Assembly (NCBI GenBank): GCA_026315105.1
Contig: CM048745.1
Coordinates: 283,383,747-283,447,746 of the forward strand
From: Locusta migratoria
Taxonomy: Eukaryota; Arthropoda; Insecta; Orthoptera; Acrididae
DNA length: 64,000 bases
Direction of reading: 5' to 3'
The notes below the pieces were generated by a model. That model did not search any database, was not told the DNA's origin, and was given only the letters and a program-made list of their open reading frames with translations. Made by a program: the position numbers and the translations under genes. Shown here one piece after another: positions 10,101 through 18,530 of this stretch. How positions within the stretch are numbered: the stretch's first letter is position 1; each line of letters opens with the position of its first letter.

Positions 10101-10794
10101 GAGGGCACTAGAACAGATAAGAAGACATCATGGAGTGAAGTTCATGATCTGTTCAGACTCCCAAAGTGCCCTCCTGGCTATTGACCAAATGTACCCATCA
10201 GATCGGATGGTGCAGGATATACAGGACGCTCTCCTTGCACTGCAACAACGAAACAAGGAGATCATCTTCTGTTGGGTTCCTGGGCATACTGGGATCCGGG
10301 GAAACGAGCTTGCCGATGTGGCGGCTAAGGAGGCTTGCTCCCTCCCCCCTGCTGTACGCTGTTCTGTCCCACTGCAGGCTGTTACCTCTTATGTGACAAG
10401 GAAAGCCATGCTTTTGTGGGAGGATCAGTGGTTGGATGTGGCGGATAACAAGTTACGCGCCCTAAAATCTTCAGTACGTCCATGGCGTACTTCCTTCCGC
10501 TCTCGAAGAGCTGAGGAAGTCGCCCTTACTCGCCTTAGAATTGGACACTGCCCGCTAACGCATGGCTTTCTTTTGCGTCGTGAGGAACGGCCAGAGTGTA
10601 ACAGATGTCGGACACAATTGTCGATACGACATATTTTTACAGAATGCTATTTATACGCTGGTGTGAGGACAAATTTAGGTCTCTCACAGGACCTGAAATC
10701 TATTTTAGGAGACGATGAAGCGTCCGTGGATTGTGTCCTAAGATTTTGTGCAGCATCTGGACTTCTTCCCAAAATATTGGGTGTTCGATTTTAA
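7102..10794 (+). CDS. I-clade LINE ORF2: endonuclease, reverse transcriptase, RNase H
   Basis: This 1230-residue polyprotein nicks target DNA and copies the element's RNA at the nick. Domains in order: APE-type endonuclease (about 1-225) with ILQWNMNG, LQETH, GDFNAHN and the catalytic SDHYPI; reverse transcriptase (about 455-730) with NGIPQGSVLS and the polymerase pair at FVDD (D664-D665, in place of YADD); RNase H (about 955-1080) with all acidic positions visible in YTDGSK, AELFAI, CSDSQS and GNELADVAAK; and a C-terminal CX2CX7HX4C motif from residue 1166. The frame is open upstream to 7027, but I chose ATG 7102 because it lies one base after the ORF1 stop and directly precedes the endonuclease domain. 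Stop-start reinitiation is inferred from TGACATG. No disabling change was seen. Confidence 0.95.
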   Translation: MGTILQWNMNGFRARLDELRLILQNRPFCVSLQETHFKQCDAPVLRGYHLYRKDDLTGDRAQGGVAVFIKDTFHSTPVQLTTTLQAVAVRVLAHTELTVCSLYLPPGEPLDVVLLTQLLDDLPRPFLILGDFNAHNALWGSNTTCPRGRMVERVLQSTSVILLNTGKATHFSVATGTSSAIDLSFCSPALADIAQWDADDDLHGSDHYPIWVTLPDGMDHARRQPRWLIKKADWQLFKQLAVLERHEGVQNWVDHTTAVIRAAADASIPKSKGNFKRQPVPWWNEECRSAIQNRRAALRRFHRRPTDHNLATFRVARARARRIIRESKERSWQEFLNSINRFTSASRVWEAIRRISRRNSRPQIAAVQGQGILLTSPRDIAQVMAESFYTITSDSSQNAAFRQHRAIQERVGFDFRSSNAEEYNQPFSLWELETALTVPCDTAPGVDDITYSMLKHMEPQSKHVLLQLFNQIWFTGNFPRSWKESVLIPILKPGKDRTDAGSYRSISLTSCVGKTLERMVNRRLVWVLESRSLLSRSQCGFRRYRSTLDNLILLDREIQQAFLRKQHLIGVFFDLEKAYDTTWRRNVLQQLHEWGFRGRLPIFIQSFLSDRYFRYKVGSVLSDRFHQENGIPQGSVLSVTAFAIAINSITSTVRSPVQCSLFVDDFSIFCASSSVATAARQLHLTIRRLEEWSNRTGFKFSLEKTVCVDFNRSRSLFNYPVLKLAGTALTFKEKVKYLGLTFDEKLTWLPHLKELKLRCIKALNLLKCVSHRAWGADRARLLQFYRSFVRPRLDYGCQVYGSARPSYLKMLDSIHHEGIRLSTGAYRTSPVVSLCAEAGEPPLSIRRLLLTARQAYRSMSTPNSLATSNANQQSLVRLFRNRPQATRPFWFRARDSLDLLQAQGIQVQRQGWSRGCPWLLQRPRVLLELTLYRKAFTSDTFYKSKFLEILSHHSDFVTVYTDGSKQGDHIGCSVVFPDVVLRIGLPEQFTVYYAELFAILRALEQIRRHHGVKFMICSDSQSALLAIDQMYPSDRMVQDIQDALLALQQRNKEIIFCWVPGHTGIRGNELADVAAKEACSLPPAVRCSVPLQAVTSYVTRKAMLLWEDQWLDVADNKLRALKSSVRPWRTSFRSRRAEEVALTRLRIGHCPLTHGFLLRREERPECNRCRTQLSIRHIFTECYLYAGVRTNLGLSQDLKSILGDDEASVDCVLRFCAASGLLPKILGVRF

Positions 10795-10976
10795 TGTGTG
10801 ACAGTGTGGCTCGGTCACTCTTTAAGTAGTCACCGGGCCCCATACATCTATCAAACTTTTATCCCTTTTATGCAGTCCTTTCCTTTGAACCGTCTTTTAA
10901 ATTTTTAATGTACAATTGAAGTTAAATGTCCATACGACTGGACCCATTTTCTTCTCATCTCCTTACGTTAGCATAC

Positions 10977-11041
10977 GGGCGCTGATAACCTCGCTGTTGA
11001 GCGCCCTAAAACACCAATCATCATCATCATCATCATCATCA
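10977..11041 (+). other. 3' terminal hairpin and (ATC)n tail of the I-clade LINE
   Basis: The stem GGGCGCT (10977-10983) pairs with AGCGCCC (11000-11006) around a 16-base loop. It is followed by TAAAACACC and ATC repeats (11017-11041). Such 3' structures are known recognition sites for LINE reverse transcriptases. The loop resembles that of the family A SINEs. Confidence 0.8.
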
Positions 11042-11053
11042 TCTAATAACTGC
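11042..11053. repeat. Right target-site duplication of the I-clade LINE
   Basis: TCTAATAACTGC, identical to 5244-5255. Confidence 0.95.
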
Positions 11054-11240
11054 GGTCAGGATTTTGTAAAAGTTGTAAATAACTCCTTTCCCTGTATTTT
11101 ACCCCTGCTGACTTCAGAATTTGAAAGAGTGTATTCCACTCAATATTGTCAAATGCTTTCTCCAAATCTAAAAAAGCTAAAAATGTAGGTTTGCCTTTCC
11201 TTAATCTATCTTCTGGACGGTACCCAGCCGAAATATTACA
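11054..11240 (-). mobile_element. RTE-type LINE, part 2 (5' side of the split copy)
   Basis: This continues the minus-strand RTE from 5255. The frame reads GYRPEDRLRKGKPTFLAF and then LEKAFDNIEWNTLFQIL (reverse transcriptase palm, with the first catalytic Asp of the motif A region). Homology stops near 11240, next to a different LINE fragment, so the copy is 5'-truncated. Confidence 0.85.
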
Positions 11241-11665
11241 AGTAAACTTCATGCTGGCGTCTCCCGCGTGCGAATGTGGAGCCGAAAAGGCAATCCAGAG
11301 CATATCGTCTTAGAGTGTCCAAACTTCGACAACATGGCGCGAGAATTGGGAAGTCAACTGCCCAGCAACGTCATACATGACCTTATAAGATCAGAAGACA
11401 CATTCAGTGTCCTCACGAATGGCTCGCCCACCACTCCTGTGGCACGGCATTTTGAGAACGTCTACGACTGTAAATCTTGGACGATAACCATGTTTGGTTG
11501 GGTCTTTGCTTCGTTCTCCTTATCGTTTGGCTAGTTTGGTTACTTTCCTTTCTGTTCCCTATTTGTGTTCATTTCATTTTATTCAGGTCACACACATCGC
11601 CTGATTATGTTATATGGAGGCTAAAGACCTAGTTGTCGTGCGCCCATAACATCCTATCCTTCCAT
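11241..11665 (+). mobile_element. 5'-truncated LINE fragment (C-terminus plus 3' UTR)
   Basis: Plus strand, two frames. CECGAEKA is followed after a frameshift by HIVLECPNFDNMARELGSQL, the C-terminal cysteine/histidine motif typical of I/R1/Jockey-group ORF2 proteins. The open frame then runs to 11534. The 3' part ends near 11655 with CTAAAGACCTAGTTGTCGTG and then GCGCCCATAA, which resembles the hairpin at the end of the I-clade LINE. A related family is likely. Confidence 0.7.
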
Positions 11666-12368
11666 CCGATGTCCTCAGTCAACTTGTGGAGGCAATTTCC
11701 AACAAAGTAAGACAAGATTATATCAGAAACAACTAAACAACAGACCAATTTAAACGCCATACAAACGCGTCCACAATCACCTAAAAAAGACACCACACCA
11801 ACTTAGACTCCTACCGGTTTTGACCTTCACCGACCAAGACCGTCAGGTCTGACCATGCCGCTGGAGTATGGACTGATCGCCGTCATTGGCTAGCTATTAT
11901 TCACCAACCTCTGGATCTGGCGGTAGATCTGGCAAAACCGATTTTTTCCTAGACGTAGTTTAGAGAGTAGATTAGTAGTAGTTTCTTTTCATAACAAAAG
12001 GGGATTAGTAGTTTGGGGGACTGCAGCGACAATGATCAGTCTGGGCCGTCCAGTGGTAGGGGCATGCTCATCGGGGTTGGCTAGGTGAGCTGGCCGTAAA
12101 CACCTAGGATTGTAACTACTGGCACACCTGTAACGCTGCAGAGTAGTTTTAAGCTTGCTTTCTTTCGTTAATAAACAAAGTAATGACTAGTGGAATACAT
12201 AAAAATTTTGAATGGTATAAACTTTTTTTTAGTAGCTTGTTAAGACCCTTTATAAATCTAGTAGAATAATAAAGAATTTTTTAATAACTTATTCGGCTGC
12301 ACGCCAGAAATTTATCTGAGCGTTATTCTACACTGGCTAGTAGAATACTGTATCCTATTCATCTAGGG
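11666..12368. other. No gene recognised
   Basis: Unassigned sequence, mildly GC-rich around 11810-11950. No open frame or repeat that I can name. Confidence 0.6.
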
Positions 12369-12440
12369 CAGTGGTCGGTAAACCACGGCTCCAGAGCCGC
12401 ATGCGGCTCCGTGACCCCTCCAACTCGGCTCTTTGACAAA
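12369..12440. repeat. hAT-like transposon end (solitary)
   Basis: CAGTGGTCGGTAAACC at 12369 resembles the CAGTGGT..AAACC terminal repeats of hAT elements. It is followed by a perfect 16-bp palindrome, GAGCCGCATGCGGCTC (12393-12408). No matching right end was found. Confidence 0.5.
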
Positions 12441-12507
12441 TCGTTTCAGACTACAGCATTTTCCAGACTTCACGGCAACGAGGAGGCTGAAAACTGATGT
12501 TATATCG

Positions 12508-12664
12508 CAGGCGTGGGCAACCTTTGTCGACCCACTGGCCGGATTCACATAGTTACTTAAGCTTTCGGACAGCCCCTTCTTATGGAGTAACGGTCCGATA
12601 TTATTTCCCGACACGCCACGCCAACAATTACGGTATTTACTCGGCTGTAGTACCCGCTTTTATT

Positions 12665-12730
<66 letters not shown>

Positions 12731-13490
12731 ATGAAATTGGGGAGGATAATATAGGCGAACAACTTCGTAAATTGAATAGTTCATTTGGTTGGTTTAGGAT
12801 GGGCTAAATTTGCTAATCATTTCATTAAAACTTGTTTATATGATATATACAATGAACATATTCATTGTGTCTCAGTTACTGTCGTAAAAGTCAGAGCTGC
12901 CGCATGGACACGATTATTCGTTGCAAACTCGATAGCTCTTAATTTAAACTATGCCGTGCAGCTAATTCTCCGAACGCTGGTACTCATTTTGGTTTGTTTT
13001 CACAGTATAAATCTGAATTCAACACGAATTGCGGGGAAAATGCAAGCCTAATGGTACTGAATGGAGAGTGGGGTTGAGGTATGAGAGAGGGATCGTCAGT
13101 TGTTGTTACCATTATCTCGTAAAAAGACCATTGTTTCAGGAGCCAGCGACAGTCAATGTTAAAAAAATTCCGTGTAATTTAGGGCTGCCGAATTTCACGT
13201 AACTAACAAATTCACGAATTTACGAGTGTTTTTGAATCCCGTATTATGACCTCGAAAATTACGGGTGGGTACTAGCGAGTAAATACGGCATCCCTCCAAA
13301 CACGCGTTTTTGAGCATACATTCATGTGATGACCATGCCTTTTCCTACGTTGTTTTTTCTTATTTACGCGTCTTGAGCATTATTTCTTTACTTACGATGT
13401 TTTACAATATTTCGTCCCCTCTCCCGCAAATTTTTATTCCTCGGGCCGGAATTAAAACAATCCTCGGGCCGCCATCTGCCCATCCATTTA
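12508..13490. mobile_element. Decayed non-autonomous hAT-like element
   Basis: CAGGCGTGGGCAACC at 12508 followed by CCACTGGCCGG resembles a hAT left end. About 970 bp away, CGGGCCGCCATCTGCCCATCC (13468-13488) resembles the complementary right end. There is no transposase coding between them. The interior holds a 59-bp T run (12668-12726). The right end is imperfect, so the boundaries are approximate. Confidence 0.45.
12668..12726. repeat. (T)59 homopolymer
   Basis: An uninterrupted run of 59 T's, the longest homopolymer in the window. Its exact length in the source genome is uncertain, because runs of this size are prone to sequencing and replication slippage. Confidence 0.95.
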
Positions 13491-14184
13491 TAGAGGCATG
13501 AATGCTGAGCGTTGTTTGGTTTTTCATTGCAGTCATTTTGACGGAAGATAGTGAAAGGAAAAATCATATGGGCACAGTTTCCATTTCGCGTGATCCAAAA
13601 GCGCTTGAAGTGTTCAAATGTATATATCGAGACCGGTCCTCAAAGTTTGGCGATGATTACTAATTGCGGGCGAATGAGTATTGTTGGTCTTGTACCACAG
13701 TCTGTGCACAGGGAAGGTGCGCACGACACACGCTAGTCAAGGGAGCCAGTTATCAATGTGTCGATTGCTCATTGCCAGGCGTGTTCGATGAAAGTACCTA
13801 CACAGTGTATTATGCTACTTCTGTCTTCCAACGAACAGTGAATTTTACAGGTATTTCTCCTATTAATTTTGAAAATTATATAACGTTTTCACGGCGTGTT
13901 TACTTTTGGAATATGACTCACGTTTTAAGGGTTACAAGTAGATAAACGCTCATATTATTTGAATGTGCCTTTTTTCTACTTTTTTACTACTGCCATATCA
14001 AAGGTTTGCGTCCTCGAGAGTAGTACATAAAATTTACTTATCTCGACCGATCCGGAATCATTTCGCTGCTCTTTTTTTTTTTTTTTTTTTTTTTTTTATT
14101 CATTAAAATTATTTAATATTTTAAATTAAGGGACGATTTCTAAGACGTTCCGGGAAACTAACTTCAGCGGAGTGTGCGCTGATA
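13491..14184. other. No gene recognised; contains (T)26
   Basis: A T run lies at 14072-14097. The short open frames at 13551-13945 show no recognisable protein. Confidence 0.6.
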
Positions 14185-14326
14185 TGAAACTTCCTGACAG
14201 ATTAAAATTGTGTGCCGGAACCGGGACTCGAACCTGGGACCAGTAGAGCGCTTGCCCGCGAAAGGCGAAGGTCCCAGGTTCGAGTCACGGTTCCCACACA
14301 CAGTTTTAATCTGCCACGAAGTTTCA
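14185..14326. repeat. Foldback (palindromic) element with tRNA-like core
   Basis: The left half GAAACTTCCTGACAGATTAA (from 14186) is mirrored by TTTTAATCTGCCACGAAGTTTC at the right end. Inside it, ACTCGAACCTGGGACC is mirrored by GGTCCCAGGTTCGAGT. The whole 142 bp is therefore one imperfect hairpin. The GGTTCGAGTC core is a tRNA-type B box and appears on both strands. This matches a dispersed insect repeat as I remember it. Confidence 0.75.
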
Positions 14327-14838
14327 GGGTTATCATTGATTGTGATCTCTCTATTCTTTGTTAGTACTTTTAACCTACTCCTGAAAGCATAGTTCTAGTT
14401 GATCAGTGCAGCTTGCAATTTTTTCTTCTTCTTTTACTGCTATACTATACCACAGAAATTTGGCTCCGTTGAAAAACGAGTTTGCTGATCTCTGCTCTAC
14501 GGCAAGGTTCCCAAACTGTGTTTTGCGAAACCCTGGTTTTCCACGGAAATTGGACAAGTCCTACGCGACTAGACTATTAACCTTCCTAGTAGCAGGTGGG
14601 ATCGACATGACCCTATGCAGCAGTGCTGCTTCCCTATGGAATTAGTGGATTAAAAAAGGACAGCCATTACCAAGCAGCCAACGTATCTTACCGCTCCAGC
14701 CGTTTGTGAGGGTATGGAAGAAGTATAAGGAATCGAAGACAGTATAAATCGTCCTGGTCTTTTGTGCTCCTGACGCCCACCTGATTCTAGGACGATTTAT
14801 AACATCATTTTCTTTTTCGCTATGTTGACGACTCTGAC
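14327..14838. other. No gene recognised
   Basis: The minus frame 14642-14869 is open but resembles no known protein. The region may be part of the Penelope-like remnant suggested by the motif at 14839. Confidence 0.5.
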
Positions 14839-14900
14839 AGTCCGTCAGTTCACCTGATGATGGCGACATGTATGATCGCCGAAATATTGTGCCCGTTGGA
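14839..14900 (+). ncRNA. Hammerhead-ribozyme-like motif (Penelope-type repeat)
   Basis: The core CTGATGA (14854-14860) is followed by one extra base (T), a 5-bp stem GGCGA/TCGCC (14862-14880), and GAAA (14881-14884) leading into ATAT. CAC (14851-14853) can pair with GTG (14889-14891), and GTCC with GGAC further out, as in helix I. Penelope-like retroelements are known to carry hammerhead motifs whose short palindromic helix III forms dimers, and AUAU fits this. The extra base between core and helix II is not canonical, so cleavage activity is uncertain. Confidence 0.45.
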
Positions 14901-15862
14901 CACTATAGACCGGCAGTACACCCGTGGATATTTTGATCATCAAATACGCCGGGAGAAACTGAAGAATGGACAAATATTGCTACATAATTTTGAAGCATTA
15001 AGAGATATGTATTGACAACATAGAATTGCCGAAACTGATCTCAATAAAAGTAAAAAAGTTTTTTAACTTATTTTCATTCGTCTGCTTAAGCAGATTTTCA
15101 TTATTTCCGTACAGTTACCTGTAAATTTTACACGCTAGTGAGACAATTCTTCTATTGCAATTGTCTAGAAGGGAACTGATTCCCCTACAGATTGTCGGAA
15201 TCCACAGATGGGAATGCTATTAGTGATGCCACCTTCATAACGTCGTAAACGTAATAATGACCCGCAAGATCTTTCACCTTCACAGTATAAACTACGGGCA
15301 TGTACTTCAGGGTTATGTTCCGCGTGTTACTGCTGTAGTTACCTCAACAAAACCGCTGCTAATGCATTACCATACGCTTATCCAGTGTAAGTAGAGCTTA
15401 AAAGCTTGAGTAAGACGGCGACATCGAAGCGAATTTCAGGCCAGCCACCCACTCATCCTTTGGCAGCGCGTCCAAAGACTTCTATTTTCTGAAGTTCGTT
15501 GCGAAAATATGGAAAGATCCTCCATTACATTAAGCGAAACCAATTGCAATGAAAAAATTACAGATTTTCGACTGTTTTGCCAACATAACGCAGTCAGGTA
15601 TGTACACACACACACGACATCACGCATATACAAGTGGTTTTCTTAACGTTACTTGGTTATTTATGGTTCAATGCCAAATGACAACATTGTGCAATACAGG
15701 TTTGAAAACAAATTGCATTTGTGACTGACCATTATAATGTAATGTTACCCTGAAGACATATTGGAATTTAAATGAAATCTGTTGCAAAACCGTGAAGCCA
15801 GCGCCACCACTTTTAATAGCCCTTGTGTAAAGTGTCCTCTCGAAACATCTGCCACACACATC

Positions 15863-15863
<1 letters not shown>
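14901..15863. other. No gene recognised
   Basis: The first about 60 bp may belong to the Penelope-like remnant. The rest is unassigned, with no convincing coding frame. Confidence 0.55.

Positions 15864-15918
<55 letters not shown>
15864..15918. repeat. (TG)n microsatellite
   Basis: About 27 uninterrupted TG units. Confidence 0.97.
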
Positions 15919-15919
<1 letters not shown>

Positions 15920-16476
15920 ATCGTGACAGATTGCTATATGAATGCCCCAAGGTAGATATCGTAGGATATGAAATGTTTTCAGTTAATTTTCCTGTCACTG
16001 AGTGTTGAATTGCATGTTTTGCAGTTGATATGACGTTTTTCACATAACTCTCAGAAGCCGTTACAAGTTTATTAAGTGTCCTCACCTACAATTTAAAAAA
16101 AAGAATCACCTCTACCGGTGGGTTGAACATCTTCAGGTGACAAGCACGTTAACACAACAGTTAATTGCAAATATGTGAATGTAACCGCTTGTGGAAATTA
16201 CTTAACAGCTACTTTGGTGTGTTGAAGTATTAAGAGCTATTGTAGCACAATGCAAACATGCAGGAAGAAGGTAAAGTCTTTACAAGAAAACATAAGAAAA
16301 GAAAACCGAAGTTGACTAAGAAATCTACTAACGAGGAGGAGTACATAAATTTTACTTTCATGAGGTATTTCTCTTCTTGACTTTCCCTTGTTGATGCAAT
16401 TTTTCATTTAACGTCAATAATCGTATCACAGTTGCGTTGATCCTTGGAAACTAAATAGAACAACTTCTATATTCCA

Positions 16477-16524
<48 letters not shown>

Positions 16525-18312
16525 ATTAATCATATTTTAGATGTGTGGCAAGACTTCTCATAATTATTGTGTTTTGTCGTGGCGCTCAAAAGGCCCATAA
16601 AATTTAGTGTACTAATAAAAATTTCCCATCTCCAGTTGCTTCATTGTTTATTTTTAAAGTGTCCTCCAACCAGAGAGACGGTACAGCAATTAATGCACCG
16701 GATTTAAACTTCAGGTGGGTCAGATTTCAAGTTCAAGGTCAGTTTCTTGTTCCATCCTTTGTCAGTTAGAGCTAGTTACTCATCCGTAATTACCTTGATG
16801 GAGATCCGAAGGTAAATTCTTAGTTTTTTAACTTCGGCCCGTCTTTGTCTTCTTTTTGTGATTAATAAACATCAGCTCATCCGCCTGCTACTGTATCAGC
16901 AAATACAGCTCCTGACTGGAGACCCAAATGTTCAGGCAACTTTTCTGCTGCTGTCTGTTCAGTTTGTAATCTATTTCTGCAATCTTTTTTGAGAGAGTAT
17001 ATATTGTATCACGTCCTTACTGACGGAATTATTGCCAACTACACAAAGAAAGGTCATGGTCAATGCGGAATCCTTGGTCACATTGACCGGTCTTTCATAT
17101 TTTAATAATTGTGTTGTAAGAATTTATGTCGTGACTCTTCGAAAGACTCATGGGGAGTTCTCTGTTTCCCGTATTACGTCGCCATTATAATGTCCCTCAA
17201 TTGAGATATCCGGCGCCTGTTTTTTACTGTATCCGGCCCGTCTTTGTCTTCTTTTTGGGATTAAAAAATAAAATGCTTGCGGTGATCGCTATAAAACAAG
17301 CCTTCTGTCGCCGAATCCGTCGAAATGGTAGGAGGCCACGAGCAAGGTTAAGGCAGACCGTTTCGCAGCTGTTGTTAGCTTGTTGCGGTGCTCCACTTTC
17401 GTGCGTGAATTAATACCAGTTCGTGCGCGTGTTTCGTATTAATTTTCCGCCTTATCTCCATGACCATCGTACTCGAAACTGCGGAATTTCTGAACTTTCT
17501 GGAATATTGCAAATAATCCTCACTTTTAGATGCCTGTATATACAAACTGGCTACAGCACAATCACAAAAATTTGTGTAAAATATCTTACAAAGTAATTTG
17601 CAGCGCTTATGTTGCCATATAAGGACTGGTGTAAATATTAAAGCAAATATTCCTGTGACGTTAAAAAATTACAGATAACATTTAGGCACATAAAATGTAT
17701 ATTCGACCTACTGCAACGCACATACGTGTGCGTGAAAATTATATATTAATTGTTTTATTTTCGGATGCTGCATTTACTGACAGAGAAGCAAAACGCTGTC
17801 TATTCGCACTCAACGAACAATCTTAATGAAAGGTAGAAAGATTAGCAGTTTAACGCCCAGTCAACTTCGCTATCTTTACAAATAAATTGTGACTTTTGTA
17901 AATCCCGCTTATACGAGTTAAGTCCGCCTATATTCCATTCTTAAGAAATAAGGTTTTGCCAACTCCCTGTGCGCATCCAGAATTAAGCAACTACTCTGGG
18001 CAACTGAAGCAGTGCTAATTTTCTTTTAAATTTTGTTCTTCAGGAGCGTTTATATCGATGATAAATGAGAATTTATTACTTTTCATGCTGAAAAAAAAGC
18101 CACCTATTTTTATTGGTTGAAAATTTCTACTTACCTTTATTACAAATAATAAAAGTAGGCTTAATTAGTGTAAATTAGCTTTTCAAGCAGAATCATATTG
18201 TCAGTATTTTACGTACAATGTTCCTCAATTTTTACATAAATAAATAGCTACATAAGTAACTTTCGAGTGTATCTAATAACCAACAGACCAGCACAGTTAT
18301 GCTTTTGCTACT
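15919..18312. other. No gene recognised; contains (CA)n and a short direct repeat
   Basis: Contains (CA)n at 16482-16523. A near-identical block CGGCCCGTCTTTGTCTTC is seen at 16836 and again at 17235, each followed by TTTTTG and GATTA. No coding or transposon signature was recognised in the remaining sequence. Confidence 0.55.
16482..16523. repeat. (CA)n microsatellite
   Basis: About 21 CA units. Confidence 0.97.
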
Positions 18313-18432
18313 CTGAGCTTACGCAACACCCCGAACTTCGAGGGTGAGAATGAATTTGAAGATGAGGATTCGGAAAGTGTGGCGAACGACGACTATGTAG
18401 GATCGAGGGAGGAAACATCTGACAAGGAACAA
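18313..18432 (+). pseudogene. 120-bp piggyBac transposase fragment
   Basis: The frame reads LSLRNTPNFEGENEFEDED and continues SESVANDDYVGSREETSDKEQ. This is the acidic N-terminal region of the same piggyBac-like gene found at 22226-22345 on the opposite strand. The two blocks are each 120 bp, ungapped, and differ at three positions. Homology stops sharply on both sides. Confidence 0.9.
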
Positions 18433-18477
18433 ATAAAGTATCTGAAGAAGTTATTTTCGAAGGGCGCGAAAACGTGT

Positions 18478-18481
<4 letters not shown>

Positions 18482-18529
<48 letters not shown>
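18482..18529. repeat. (TG)n microsatellite
   Basis: About 24 TG units, 50 bp downstream of the piggyBac fragment. Confidence 0.97.

Positions 18530-18530
<1 letters not shown>

Larger units (their letters stand above)
5256..11041 (+). mobile_element. Complete I-clade non-LTR retrotransposon, both ORFs intact
   Basis: A 5.8-kb autonomous LINE with a 396-bp 5' UTR, ORF1 (5652-7100), ORF2 (7102-10794), and a 247-bp 3' UTR ending in a hairpin and an (ATC)n tail. It sits inside a minus-strand RTE LINE and is bounded by a perfect 12-bp target duplication. ORF2 carries apurinic-type endonuclease, reverse transcriptase and RNase H. That combination, with three zinc knuckles in ORF1, is known for the I clade (I and Nimb elements). 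No stop or frameshift was seen in either ORF, so the copy could be young and functional. The 5' end starts with self-complementary stretches (CCCCTCAGGGG; CTCAGCA/TGCTGAG). Confidence 0.93.

Noticed and set aside
10977..11041. (ATC)n tail as an independent microsatellite
   Set aside because: It is the 3' tail of the I-clade LINE, bounded by the target duplication.
12497..12754. Open frame ending in a long Phe run
   Set aside because: It is the T homopolymer read in frame, within a non-coding hAT-like element.
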